Part shown: piece after piece, positions 43,885 through 56,119 of the stretch
How the letters are laid out: the number at the start of each line of letters is the position of its first letter
Numbering within the stretch: the first letter of the stretch is position 1
Source: Chromera velia
Lineage: Eukaryota > Sar > Chromeraceae
NCBI GenBank assembly: GCA_018398765.1
Contig: JAHBMJ010004204.1
Coordinates: 1 to 64,000, forward strand
Reading direction: 5' to 3'
Length of the DNA stretch: 64,000 bases
Notes under the pieces: generated by a model
Database searches by the model: none
Told to the model about the DNA's origin: nothing
What the model saw: the letters and a program-made list of their open reading frames with translations, nothing else
Program-made: the position numbers and the translations under genes

Positions 43885-46800
43885 AAAAAAGAGAAAGAAG
43901 GGGGGCACGTACGTTTGGTTCACATGTTTGTGTATCAGTGTGACTTTGTGTACAGTGTGATTCTGTGTGTGCATCATGTATATGTGTCCCTGTCCGAACG
44001 CGATGGTGCTTCTGTCTGTTGTCTTACGCATCTATCTAGTCCATCTGTCTGCTGATGTTTTTTTACATACTCGCCTGTCCATCCACCTCCTTGCAGAACA
44101 ACGCCTGGGAGGGGTACCATTGCTGTCTGTTTGCATACGGCCAGACCGGATCCGGGAAGAGTTACTCGATGGTCGGCTACGGCCCCAACAAGGGCGTGGT
44201 CCCCATCACCTGCGAGGACGTCTTCAAGAGAATCGCTGCGAACACAGACAGCGCGAAGAAGTTTGAGGTGGTCTGCGGAATGCTGGAGATCTACAACGAG
44301 TGCGTGCAGGATCTCCTCACAGACCCCAAGAACAGACCTAAGGTGGGCCTGGGTTGGGTTGGCTGATTAAAGAAAGAGAAGCGTAAATGTGACTGACAAC
44401 TTAATTGGCAATCTCTTTGTCCTCCGTTTCCGTGACTTTTCTGCATTGGTATGTGTTTGGTTCTGGAGATACGGACACTCGTCAGTGCCACAGAACCACT
44501 TGGAACAGCCTTCATCCACTCATGTCTGCAGGGAGGTCTTGACATTCGTGAGTCCAAACAGCTGGGCATTTACGTGGACGGACTGAAGAAGAGAGCTGTG
44601 AACAGCTACCCTGCAATCGAGAAGGTTGTGGAGGAAGGAACCTCAAACAGAACTGTCGGAGCAACTCTCATGAACGCGTCAGTCAGTCAGTCAGTCAGTC
44701 AGTCAGTCAGTGGGTGAGTGAGTGAGTGCGTAGAAAGCCCTCTCGCTTGTGCACCTGTTTCCGCGGAGCAGTCTGCCCCGGCCACACGTGTGCCCAGCGG
44801 CGTCTGGAAATGAACCAGCACTCACACAAACACACGCATTGATCCTTATTTCCTTTCCTTCCTACAGAACTTCCTCGAGAGCCCACACGGTGCTGATGAT
44901 TGAATTCACTCAGCTGACAGAGTTCGGAGGGAAGCAGGGAAGAAAGCTGTCTGTGATCAACCTGGTCGATCTGGCAGGGTCCGAGAAGGCAGGCCAGACC
45001 GGAGCCACGGGAGATCGACTGAAGGAAGGGTGCAACATCAACAAGTCACTGTCCGCCCTCGGAAATGTGATCTCTGCTCTCGCAGATGTCGCCACAGGTC
45101 CGTCTCTCTGTCTCTCTGGCTGTCTGTATACACAACGCACTGATCGGATTCAGTAGAGACTCCAAGTGTAAGCGATTTTGTTCTCATGCGTGTTTCTGTT
45201 CATTCAATCTGACCATGTAGACTGCATACAAGCAATGAGCATGCGCGCGTTGCTCCGTGTCCGTGAATGAGTCTCACGCCGCTTTTTTCGCTCTTGATCC
45301 CCAAAAAGAGAGAAAGAGCTTAGAAAGGACGTAAATAGAGTGAGCGTCTTTTCGATCAGTGGGTTCCGATCCTTCTCCTTGTATTGTTTGATATTTTCAG
45401 TGATTTTTTGTGCCTTTTTTTCTTTTTCCCTCCCTCTCTCCATGTACAGAAATTCACATACGCATGCGCATTCTTGCATACCTGCCTGCCTGCCTCCCTG
45501 CCTGAGCCTTGCAGGAAAGTCGAAGAAGAACATGATCATCCCCTACAGAGACTCCAAGTTGACCCGACTCCTCCAGAATGCCCTCGGAGGATCCTCAAAG
45601 ACTATCATGATCTGCGCCCTCTCGCCGGTAGGTCTATCAAATAAATAGACTAACCATGCGACAGTCGACTTAGTGTTTTCTCACGTCACATTTATTTTGT
45701 TGACACGACGAGGGGAGACGCAGGCTTTCTGGGACTCAAGTGAGAACGGAAAGAAGTAAAAAAAAGATGCGACAGACACAATTCCGCATTTCGAGGTACC
45801 TTCTCTTTCTGTTCCTTTGCCTCCTGCAGGCATCGAGCAACTACGAGGAGACCCTCTCCACCCTCAGATATGCAGGTGAGCACTCACTCACTCACTCATT
45901 GATTCACTCACTCACTCACTCACTCATTCACTCACTCACTCACTCATTCACTCACTCACTCACTCACTCACTCACGTTGGATTGGCTGCATGTTGACCTG
46001 ATGGGCTTGTCACAGGTTGTCCTCCCAGTCTCGCCCCCTTCCTCTGATTTTCTTTGCATTCAATGAAGATCGTCCTGTCCGAGTCAACACGGCTGCCCCC
46101 CCTGCCCCGTGCCCCTTTCTCTTGGTGTATGTCTGTTTGTCGGGGAGGAGGAGGGCTTCTCAATAAGCAGTTTACTTCCCTGTCTTCCCTGTCCCTGTCG
46201 TCCCATCTCACTGTGAGCGACACGTGTCTTCTGTTGACCATTCTCCTTTCTCTCGGTGGTTTCATCCAGATCGAGCAAAAAAGATCAAGAACACCGCGGT
46301 GATCAACGAGGATCCCACAGAGAAGCTGATCAGACAGCTGAAGGAGGAGAACGAGAAGCTCAAGGCTATGCTTGAGGGTGGGTGGCTGGGTGGGTGGGTG
46401 GGTGGGTCTTCGACCCTTTTTTCTCGTCTCGTCTGTTCACTTCCTTCGATCTTTCTTTTTCCTCCCTTTGGTTTCTTTCTGCCTCTGCGATCGTGCGAGG
46501 TTGTTTCTCGTTGGCTCGTCATTTTGTCATGTGACATTCTGGAGACTATCTCTTTCTCCATCTTCTGCTCTGCTCTGCTCTGTTCGATGCACAGGGAAGA
46601 AGATGACGCACGCACGAAGTGACTCCCTACCCGATGTTGCTCTTCTGCAGGCAAGCCGATCCCCGGAGGCGGTGGCGGTGGCGGTGGCGGCAACTTGAAT
46701 GCTGAGGAGGAGGAGCGAATGAAGAAGGAGCACGAGAACGAGATCAAGGCCATGGAGGCTGCCCTAGTTCGTCCCTCGTCTGAGTTTTTTGTTTCGATTC

Positions 46801-49800
46801 TTTCAAAGACGTGCCTGCATGGAGAGACAGTGCGCGAAGAGACATATACAGACGCGTAGCATCGTGGAAGTCTGTTCTCGTCGCACTATTCTGCCCGTCT
46901 GGATGTGTGTGTGTGTGTGTGTGTTTGTCAAATTGCTGCCACTTTTTATTCGTTGTTTTTTCCAGTCTGTCATCGTGGCAGCATTTTATCTGTTTCTGGT
47001 TGTGTGTGCAGGCTGAGATGCAAAAGTCATGGGAACAGAAGTTGAAGGAAGCTCAGGAGGCCGCAGCTGATGGAGGGGGTGTGATGAACGCTGGAGGCGG
47101 GGGTGGTGGTGGTGGTGGCGGCGGCGGCGGCGGTGTAAACCTGAATAAGACGCCCCACTTGACGAACCTGAACGAGGACGATCTGCTGACCGGAAAGTTG
47201 AACTACGTCCTGAAGGACGGAGAGACGAAGATTGGAAAGAAAATGTCCAACAACAACCCCGACGTCGCGCTCTCTGGTCTCTCTATCGCAGCGTGAGTTA
47301 GAGAGTGACTCAAACTACTTGTTTTATCCTCTAACTTGACCATGTCACTTGTGTCTCCAGGACTTGTTTCTTCTATTTCTTTGTATCAGAGTGAAAGGCA
47401 TATCTGCCTCTGTGTCTGCTTTCGTGCACGACCGCTATTTCTTTTTTCCTATCTTCCATTCCCTCTCTTCTCTGTGGATGCAGAAATCACTGCGTGATCA
47501 AAAACTCCGGCGGGAAGATTCTCCTCACCGCACTCGACGGAGCTGCGGAGACCTTCCACAACGGTGTTAACCCAAAGAAGTCAGCTAGTCCGCTTTCAGG
47601 CACAGACAGACAAGACTCTGGTCACTGCGTACAGAAAGAGAATAATCCTGCTAACACTTTTCTTCCTTCAGTCTCCTGTTTTTAGCCACTTTGTTTTCAC
47701 ATTTTTGTGCTGTTCGTTTCTTTTTGGTCCAATCGGATCGTCGAAACTTTGTTGCGACGTGCGCTGTACTCTCTCTCAGTGATTGAGCAGGGAGTATGTG
47801 CTCTTCTGGCCCCCGCCTCTCTTTGAACATTCGGTAAAACGAATTTCAAAACCAAGTCCTTCTTTTCTGTACATCCTGTTTTCATTGATTCGATGCATCC
47901 GCATGCGCACATACATCCCTGCCGTATGAATGCAGGGGTGAGGAGGTGGAGCTGAAGCACGGAGACCGTCTGGTCTTGGGGTCCTCGTACAACTACGTCT
48001 TCCTTGTCTGCCTCCCCGGACAAAACAAACAGGAACTCTTCACGATGTCTCCTCACGATGAGGTCCGGACGTCTGGCACTGCAGTGCATGGAGTGTGCAT
48101 GTGTGGATTTATTCATTTCTGTCGTCTGTGTTTGACCGACCTCGCTTCTGTCTTCATCCGTAGAGCCACTGTTATTCTCTTCAAGACATAATCTGAAGAA
48201 ATGGGCAAGCAACACCACAAGCATTTGGTCCAACTCTTCTTCCATAAGTATCATCCTTCCTTCTGGGTCGACGCACTTCGGAGTGCTTCCCCTTTCCTTC
48301 CAGTCTGCCTGAGAGAGAGCCCATCCGCCTAAAGACCAAAATATGAGTCAGAGGTGGGAAGAGATGAGACCTCTCTCGCTTCAGACACATTTCTTCAACG
48401 GAGTTGGTTCAATCGAAAGTCGGTGTGTGTTTTTCATTTGCGATTTTGACTTTCTCTCTCTGCATTCCCTCCCTCTGTCTCCACAGGTCTGCAAGGAGGT
48501 CGCTGCGAAGCAGGGAGAGCTGAGGCAGCAGGGCATGTCAGCTGAGGACATCAAGAAGAGAGAGGACTTTGAGAAGAAGATGAAGGACGCAGAGGCCGCA
48601 AAGAAGAAGGCAGAGGAAGAGGCAAAGCGAGCTCTCGAACTGAAGGAACAGGAATTCCAGAAGAAAATGAAGGTCAGTCGGCCAGGGGAAATTTTGAGGA
48701 CTCGAAAAGTCGAAGGAGAAAACCAAAAAGAAAGCCTCTTGCAATTACTCTTTCCAACGTTCATGAGATTAAAATTCTGTGAAAGCAGCAACTCTCCATG
48801 CCTCTTGCTTGATCTCGTCTCAATTTTCGCGTCCTCAATCCCTACTTCCCCTCAATCTTTCTTTCTTTCCTTCCCCCTGCCTGCAGGAGATGGAGGAGAA
48901 GATGAACAACGAAGAGAAAAGGAGAATGCAGCAGGAATTCGAGAAGCAGAAGAACGAGGCAGAGGCAAAGGCCAAGGCAGCCATGGAGAAACTGGAGAAG
49001 GAGAAGAGAGAGATGGAGAGAAAAGAGAGAGAAAGAACTGCAGCAGACACGGAACTGAAACTCTTGGACGAGAAGCTCATGCACGTGCTCCCTCTCGTCA
49101 AGGTACTTGCTCACTTGCTTACTTGCTTTGTCCGTCCATTTCTCTTTCCTCTCGATGTCTGACTCTGTGCCCTCCTTTCTGCTTTCACAATCCATCTATT
49201 TCTGTTTTCCCACAAGTCATTGATGGTCGTCAGGCTAAATTCTTCAGTGGTGGATTGACCAGACGAAAGTTTCTTTGCGTGTACTCACTTTGTTTTAGCA
49301 GAGCCATAAAGAAAGCTTTCGTCCTTGAGAGAAACCCTGAGAGAAACCGTCTAGCTACCGGCTTAAGTGAAGTTAGATCTGCTTTCTCCTCTCCCTCTCA
49401 TTCCCCTTGTAATTATATGTGTATGAGTCTTTTTGACAGCACACCGTGGGTGTTCCTGTGTTCATGTGTGGGTTTGCAGGAGGCGAATATGATCGCGAAG
49501 GAGATCGGAAAGAACCACGCCCTGTCGACAAAGCTCGCAGTGACCATCACCGCGGCCAAGAAGAGAAAGACAGAGGTGGTCATTCCCGTCAGTCTAAACG
49601 GAAACAGACTGTACGACTGGGACGTCGAGAAGCTCGATAACCGCATCTACATCATGAGGGACTTCTACGAGAAGTGGTGTGAGACCGGTGGGTCGGTAGT
49701 GGAGGAATGAAGATCGGCTGTGGGGGGAAGGGTCACTTCACTTTTCTGAATGTGGCTGCTACTGTGCGAAATTGATGAGTGACGGATCCAACTCAGAAAT

Positions 49801-51304
49801 TAATCCACCTATTGTCACCTGAAAATCTTTCTATCTGCGTGTCTGTGTTCGTGTATCTGTCTGTGTGTATGCAGAGGACAAGGCCTCCTTCACGATCGAC
49901 GAATCCGAGGATCCCTGGTGGGACCCTGTGGAGGGCGGTCGGATGATCGGAAAGGCCCAGTTGGTCCTGGAAGCTCTGACGATGCAGTTGGAGAATGAGG
50001 CCAACGTCAAGATCATCTCCAACGAGGGCAAACCCTGTGGCACTCTCTCTGTGGGGGTGTACCCGGTCTCAAAGGACGGGGGCGAGATTGCTGATGAGGA
50101 CCTTGTTGAAGAGCCTTCGCAGCTTCTCGGTACCCGCATGGATGTACTCATCAAGGTATGTCTCCACAGTGGCACGGTGATAATTGTTCAGGGTTCTCGC
50201 TTTGCACTTGAGCAACTATGAGTCTGGCCTTTTTTTGGAGAAAACGCTGGAAATCTCAGATTGCGAGACGTGTGTAAACCGTGTAACGTCCTTTTTCCCG
50301 TGTGTTTTTCTATTCCTCGTTTCCTTTCTTCGTTCTTCATGCTTGCAAGGCTGCTGCTTGTCTGCAGCCGTCCGTGTATAAGTGAATGGCCCATTTGAAG
50401 TGCCAGGCTCGTGCGACCACGGGGATGTGTAAGTTGAGAGGCCGAGGATTCATTCACGAACACCTTGCCATGTCTGCCTGTTTGTCTCTTTAATTGTCTA
50501 CCTGCCTGCAGGTGAACAAGGCCTCAGGACTTCCCGCCAACCTTGCCAACGACGTGACTGTCAAGTACAACTGGTACCTGGACGACGCGGCGTCTGCCAC
50601 TGACGCCAAGGACGGCGCTTCCCCCGATTTCGCCTACCAGAAGAAGGTCACTCAGGACCCCGTCACGCAGAAGTTCATCGACTACCTCGCAAAGGAGACT
50701 CTCGTCTTTGAGGTCTACGGTGTGGTCAGTCAGTCAGTCAGGCAGGCAGGCAGGCAAGCAGGCAGTCAGTGAGTCAGTCAGTCAGTCAGGCAGTCAGGCA
50801 GTCATGCAGTCAGGCAGTCAGGCAGTCAGGCAGTCAGTCAGTCAGCCAGTCAGTCGGTTAGTTAGCTAGTCAGTTAGTCAGTTAGTCAGTTAGTCAGTCA
50901 GTCAGTCAGTCAGTTAGTCAGTCAGTCAGTTAGTCAGTCAGTCAGTCAGTCAGTGAGGCAGTCAGTCAGGCAGTCACGGGTGCCCGTACAAGTACTGTGC
51001 CCATGTTTGTGCAGGAAGGAATCGAGTGCAGAAAATTTCTTGGGTGCTTTGGGCGTAGTTTTACTGAGTGGCCGCGATTCTTAGCCAGCAGGGAAGAAAT
51101 CTGCTCTTTCAATCATCTCCTGGGTGGTAAGGATCCTATTCCTTGTGTGTTTGGTTGCCAGACCAGAAAAACGAAAAGCACTCCGGTGCATGTAACTCCC
51201 CTTCCCTTTTCGTCCCTCATGTTTCCATGTCTCCTTCCTATTCATTGCAGGACAAGAGCGCTGTGGCCGCCGCTGGGAAGAGCGGAGGGATGTTCGGACT
51301 GTAG
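43034..51304 (+). CDS. Kinesin-3 family motor protein (KIF1/Unc-104-like), 19 exons
   Basis: Exons: 43034-43126, 43221-43309, 43412-43511, 44097-44342, 44532-44677, 44868-45097, 45515-45627, 45830-45875, 46270-46377, 46651-46766, 47012-47292, 47484-47579, 47936-48062, 48487-48672, 48887-49102, 49480-49687, 49875-50155, 50512-50724, 51251-51304. They join in frame to 982 residues. A plus-end microtubule motor is expected: P-loop GQTGSGKS (109-116), switch [16 protein letters not shown] (about 215-229), switch [11 protein letters not shown] (about 252-260), neck [10 protein letters not shown]. Then two Gly runs (about 394-401 and 14 Gly in exon 11), an FHA domain ([12 protein letters not shown] to [14 protein letters not shown], about 470-575), an Arg/Glu/Lys coiled coil (about 600-730), and a C-terminal region ([16 protein letters not shown]) like the KIF1 stalk. 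No PH domain, so it is shorter than KIF1A. Exon 12/13 junction was chosen by frame and TGCAG acceptor. Confidence 0.92.
43740..43895. repeat. (TG)n-(GA)n-(GAAA)n microsatellite in kinesin intron 3
   Basis: GT repeat 43740-43757, then GA and GAAA/GAAAGAAA repeats to about 43895, inside the 585-bp third intron. Confidence 0.9.
44678..44730 (+). repeat. (GTCA)8 starting at the splice donor of kinesin intron 5
   Basis: The first base of the intron is the first base of eight perfect GTCA units (44678-44709), followed by GTGGGTGAGTGAGTGAGTG. Confidence 0.9.
45885..45975. repeat. (ACTC)n repeat near the donor of kinesin intron 8
   Basis: Intron 8 begins GTGAGC at 45876 and runs directly into ACTC repeats with a few TTGATT/ATTC interruptions. 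Confidence 0.9.
50725..50984 (+). repeat. (GTCA/GGCA)n starting at the splice donor of kinesin intron 18
   Basis: About 260 bp of GTCA units with GGCA, GTTA and GTGA variants, beginning exactly at the intron's first base. About half of this 526-bp intron is the repeat. Confidence 0.9.
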
Positions 51305-52379
51305 GCGTTCTTCTTTTCCCTACCTCCCAGAGACAAACTGGTCGGGAGACAGAGAGATGCCGTTTCAACAGCCTGCAGGTGTCCGGGGGGGGNNGGGGGG
51401 GGGGGGGGGCAGGGTTGCCAGCTGCAGTCTTGGACGGGGGCAACGGGCATCAAAAAAAGCATTCAATTTGACATAGAAAGCTGTCATGGAAATACAATAT
51501 CCAGAGGGAATGAGGAAGCAGGGGGGAATCTTTGTGCACTCACTGAGATCAGATAGATACACATGCAGAGAGTGAGTGAGTCAATCACGCAGTACCGTGA
51601 AGTGACGTTCGAGTTTTCGGCTTTTTTGTTTCACGCACAATCGATCGATCGTCGTGATGAAGGTGGAAAGTTTGAAGGACGCCGCGCTGTGCTTTGGCAC
51701 TTCCCCTTCCCCTTCCTGAGTCTGTTTGTCTTCATTTTCCTGGTCCTCTTCTTTTTCGCCTTTCTCTTCTTTCTCTTCTTTTCCTTCAAAACTCTTCATC
51801 GAATTCTGTGGTTGGCAAAAGGGCTCCAGACTGACGGTACAAGGGAGGGGGGCTTGCTGACAGATTTGCGTATGCCCTTGTTCAGTGACATAGAAAGGTG
51901 CGAAATCAATCATGCAATTAATTCGATCGTGAACCGGTCTCTGCTTGCAAGGCTAGGTCCATGTCTGGGGAGCACATGAGGAAGCCTGCAGGGGAGAGAG
52001 AGGGCAGTGGGTGAGAGAGCGTAGATCTGCTGTTTGTCTTGCCGGTTGCTGGATAGTCACTCGGCAATCGCTCGACATACAAGCAATTTAAAGTGCCATT
52101 AAAAGTGGGATCAGTCTCGTGATTGCATGGGCGTCCAGTTGTTTGTCCGCAGTGATTCGTTGCATGCTTGTTTCAAGTTATGCACAAATTAAATTTGTTT
52201 TCAAATGGATATTTATCCCATGCATCTTTCAATTTCTATTGTTTATAAAATGACTTCAATAGGTACTGACAATAAAAATCTAGAGTAAACTAGCATAGTG
52301 GAAATTAAGGTTGTGAATCTGTTATCCTGGTAGATTTCTCTTTTGTGTGTATACTTTAGATTTAAATTTTTTTTAAAAC
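51305..52379. other. Intergenic after the kinesin gene, with a G-run and ambiguous bases
   Basis: A poly-G run at 51385-51409 contains two undetermined bases (51393-51394). The frame 51563-51979 is a Phe/Leu low-complexity stretch and is not supported. From 52.1 kb the sequence turns AT-rich. Confidence 0.5.
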
Positions 52380-52807
52380 TATACCAAGCGCAACTCAATT
52401 TGGCATGATTACGATTGTGATTGCAAATGTGAAAAAGACTTTTATCGTGCAAACAGTCTTTTAAGACTTGCCATATGTTTCTGATAATATTTGTAAAGTC
52501 TGTGCAAATTTTTAAGTTCGTACGCACCACCGATTACGTTTACGAAAAATATGAAAATTCAAAGTCAGGATTCGTTTTCCGGGGCCGCCCGACTTTGAAT
52601 TTTCATATTTTTTGCAAACGTAATTGGTCACGCGTACAAACTTGAAAATTTGTATAAACTTTACGAATATTATCAGAAACATGTTGCAAGTTTGAAAAAA
52701 CTGTTTCCACAACAAAAATATTTTTCACATGTGCAATCCCAAACGTAATTGGCTGTATATATATATATATATATATGGGTTTGCCAAATTGAGTTGCGCT
52801 TGGTATA
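52380..52807. mobile_element. Palindromic MITE, TA target site
   Basis: 428 bp with perfect 26-bp terminal inverted repeats: 52380-52405 (starts TATACCAAGCGC) and 52782-52807 (ends GCGCTTGGTATA). The termini include TA on both sides, as expected of a Tc1/mariner-type target duplication. Much of the interior also pairs: ATATGAAAATTCAAAGTC near 52549-52566 against GACTTTGAATTTTCATAT near 52591-52608, around a short GC-rich centre (CGGGGCCGCCCG). Non-coding, so it would need transposase in trans. A (TA)n run lies near the right end. Confidence 0.8.
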
Positions 52808-53065
52808 CATAATTAACTTAATTTGTACGTTAGTTATTTATATGAAAGACGCAAAAGTTTGTTTATCCTTTGGAAAGGGTATACCAAAGTAATAAAATAT
52901 TTTAATACAATTTTATATGTAACATTTTTTTTTTTTTCAAGTTTGAAGCTAGAGTGGACGTGTTAAAAAATGGGCTAGAAAATGGGATTGACATCAATTA
53001 ATTACAATTAATATCAATTGATTGCTATATGACTAGTACGTTTTTAATTTAGAGCTAGAGGGCAA
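52808..53065. other. AT-rich intergenic
   Basis: Short AT-rich spacer between the MITE and the LINE fragment; a poly-T run at 52926-52938. No gene. Confidence 0.5.
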
Positions 53066-53778
53066 GTATACTTACTTACTTACTTAATTGTGCTTAAGCC
53101 TAGGGTCTCCGAAACCAGAGACAAATGGCAACCCATGCATGCAGTTGTAAACAAAAGGAACAAGCCGCCGCAGTTTAGCCTGCTTCCGCATGAATATGAA
53201 CAACCACGACCTTCCGCAGTCTAGGCTGAAGCTAAAGGCTGAACAACCACACAAGACGCGCGTGCACTCATTTTAGACAAGCTTCGATCAGTGCACTTTC
53301 CTTCTTTGGCTCCCGGTCAAAAATGAATGAAACGAGCTCTCTTACATATGTCTCTTCTTCCTTGATACCTCTTCTCCCAGCTGCAGCAGTCTATCTTACT
53401 CTACAGACCCTTTCACCAATTCTTGTTCTCTCTTTCACTCTCTCTGCCAGCAAGTGAAGTTTTGATCTAAGCTGCTCTGTTTGCACGCATGCAAACAATC
53501 GATGCACCGCATCGTCGATCACTTTTTTACCTTCGACTGCAGGACAGTGAACACAGTGTTCTTCGCAGGATCCAGCATGCCTCTCCCCCCCCCCAACACA
53601 AGCCCGAAGGAGGAAGGTGAAAAGAGAACCACTAGACAAGAGAGAACGAGACAGAGTATGCACTGGCCCCGGCCATTTGAACCATGTAACCCCACCCCCT
53701 TCTAACCTTTCCCCCTTAAAAGCAACATAGCCAGACGCTGGTGCGATCGGTTCTCTATGACTCTATCTGAAAATTATA
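53066..53778 (-). mobile_element. 5'-truncated LINE copy, same family as 2023-4795
   Basis: The reverse complement matches 4100-4795 from about TAATTTTCAGATAGAG to the (AAGT)n tail, here (ACTT)n at 53068-53086. Only the last 0.7 kb of the element was copied, the usual outcome of incomplete target-primed reverse transcription. It encodes the C-terminal finger HCVHCPAVEGKK...HRLFAC in a continuous frame (53391-53663). Confidence 0.88.
53391..53663 (-). pseudogene. C-terminal fragment of LINE reverse-transcriptase protein
   Basis: 90 codons open through the C-X2-C-X13-H-X4-C finger, without the 13-bp duplication seen in the other copy. No RT domain remains, so it is non-functional. Confidence 0.75.
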
Positions 53779-55282
53779 AGTAGTATACCAGTAAGTCGGA
53801 TTAATATCAATTTTTTGTTTAGTTCAAAGTTTTTAGTACAGTAAGTGTGTGGTCTATTTTTAGAAAGGTACATAATCATTTGAATGCATGGTCTAGCTTT
53901 TAACCTACCTTCCTGGCACTGCTTCCAGCGGTCATGTTACTCATATAAGGTCTATAAGCTAGGTCTACAAGACTCGAATAATCGATCGATCAACGCTTTG
54001 GTCGATCTGCATCTGCATTCATCATCGAATCGGCGTCGGTGAATCAATCAGGCTGGCGTAGCCCACTTTTTAGGGGCCGTGTCGCCGCGCCTTCAACGGG
54101 GGGTCATTCAGCGCCGCCTCAAGGACGAACAAACATGCAACGGCGTGGACCTCCACGGATCAACTTAGTACCCCGCTGCGTGTGACTCGGCAGGAAAGAG
54201 GCATGCAAGACCGTCACGGGTATGTTGATTGAATTACTTTTGGAATTATTTCATTTGCGAAACGTGATTGATCGATGCAGATCCGCACACCTTACCGACT
54301 GGTCCAGGTCGGCGAGTGAGTGCATGCATGGATCGATCGTCAATTAATTGGAAAGTCTGCATGTCGATCGGTTGCACGGTCAACATGAATTGAATGAGTC
54401 TCGCTGTCGGATGAGAGGGTCGGGTCATCGATCGCTTGCAGAGATGAGAAAAGGGAAAAGAGTAGGAGACGAGATGCACTTCCAGGCACTCGAATGAAAC
54501 GAAGACACGTCGCTGTCTTCTAATTGGTGTGTTCTAATTGTCTCTCTTCGACATCGATACAAACACAGACAGCAGGATGCAGGATGGGATCATGCGAGGG
54601 CATCCGCACACTCTCTGTTGCAATCTATTCTTCTTTCCCTCGTTCCCTGTCCGCTTTCCCGCGCTTCCCGCCCTTCCCAACCCTTTCTTTCTGCTGGCAA
54701 ATGGTCATCCGTTCTCTCTGGCGGCCGCCCGGCCTTAGTCTTCGCCACCTGGGTTTTGTTGACACGAAGGCGCAGAGATCGCAGCTTAAGCAATTCACCA
54801 AACAGAGTGTCGAGGTAGGTCAGAGAGGGAGGAGAAGAATCAACGAACTGATCAACGAGTGAGATAAGACTTCATTGAACCACTCTGCTTTGACAGGAGA
54901 GACGACGCGAGAGAAGAGTTGTAGTAAGCAACGCGCATCCATCTCGATCATCCTGCATGTCTCGACTGCATGTTGAATAATTCTCTTTATCGCTTCAGTC
55001 TTTTCCTTTTCTCTTGAATTAGGCAAGGGGGCCTTCCAGTCACTCGATTAAGACACGGTGGCTGTCTGCGGCTGTACATCTGGTGACTGGCTGACCGGTT
55101 GAACGACTGATTAATTGATTGTTGAACAGTTAGTTTGCCTCGAAGATTGATTTGTTCATTCATTCAAGCCCTGGATCTCTCTTGATGTCTTTTTTCTTTC
55201 CTTCATCTCGTTCACCTTCCTCCTACCCTTTTCCCCTTCCCCCCCTTCCTACTTCCCCGTTCTGGCATGCAGCTTGAATCGC
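53779..55282. other. Intergenic, no gene seen
   Basis: AT-rich to about 54.0 kb, then mixed composition with GATCGATC-type clusters. The frame 54524-54862 is not supported by any motif. 55.18-55.26 kb is pyrimidine-rich and lies 3' of the minus-strand Met/Gly gene. Confidence 0.45.
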
Positions 55283-56079
55283 TTAGGACATGCCTCTTCT
55301 GCTGGCATTCCTGTTCATGTTGCCCATGCCGCCGTTCATGCCCACGTTGTCGTACCCCATGTTTCCGTTCATTCCGTTGCCCATACCGCCGTTCATCCCC
55401 ATCCCCCCGTTCATGTCGGTGGCCATGGAGCCGTAGGAGGGGTTGTCGTAGGGGCCGTCGTAGAGGGGGTCATAGGAGCCCCCGGAGCTGCAGCACTTCT
55501 TGCGGGGAACGTCGCGGTATCCCATGCCTCCGTTCATTCCCATACCGTTGCCCATGCCATTCATGCCCATACCGTTGCCCATGCCCATGCCCACTGCACA
55601 GAGGGGAAGTGAAGGGAGTAGAGGAGAGGGGGTGTGAAGATGAACCAGCCCTTCTTGAGTCCGTCAGGCATTCAAGAATGTTGGGGGGCAGAAAGACAGG
55701 TAGGCAGACAGAAAGGCAAGAAAGTAGGTAGGCAGGCACGAAAGTCAAAGACCATGCAGGGAAGGAAAAACGCGGGGGCGGGGAGAGAGGACGGCCGGGG
55801 TCAATCGGAAGGCGACAATTTTGGAAAGAAGAAGAGAGACGAAGAGATGGAGAGACATGTGATCAGTGTAACCAGATGCAGACTGATCGACTGACTGTTT
55901 CCGTTCATCATCCCGGAGTTCATCTGCTGCATGTTCAACTGTTGCTGGAGCTGCTGGATCATCATTTGCTGCTGCTGGACCTGCTGCTGGAGCATCATCG
56001 GGCTCTCCATACCGGTGCCCATTCCCATTCCCATTCCACCCATGCCCATACCCATGCCCATCCCCATTTGGGCTGCACG

Positions 56080-56119
<40 letters not shown>

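Noticed and set aside
51563-51979. 138-codon frame with a Phe/Leu hydrophobic stretch
   Set aside because: The hydrophobic part is a CTT/TTC low-complexity run; no family features and no exon partner.
54524-54862. 112-codon frame upstream of the Met/Gly gene's 3' end
   Set aside because: Mixed composition, no motif, and equally long frames on the opposite strand.
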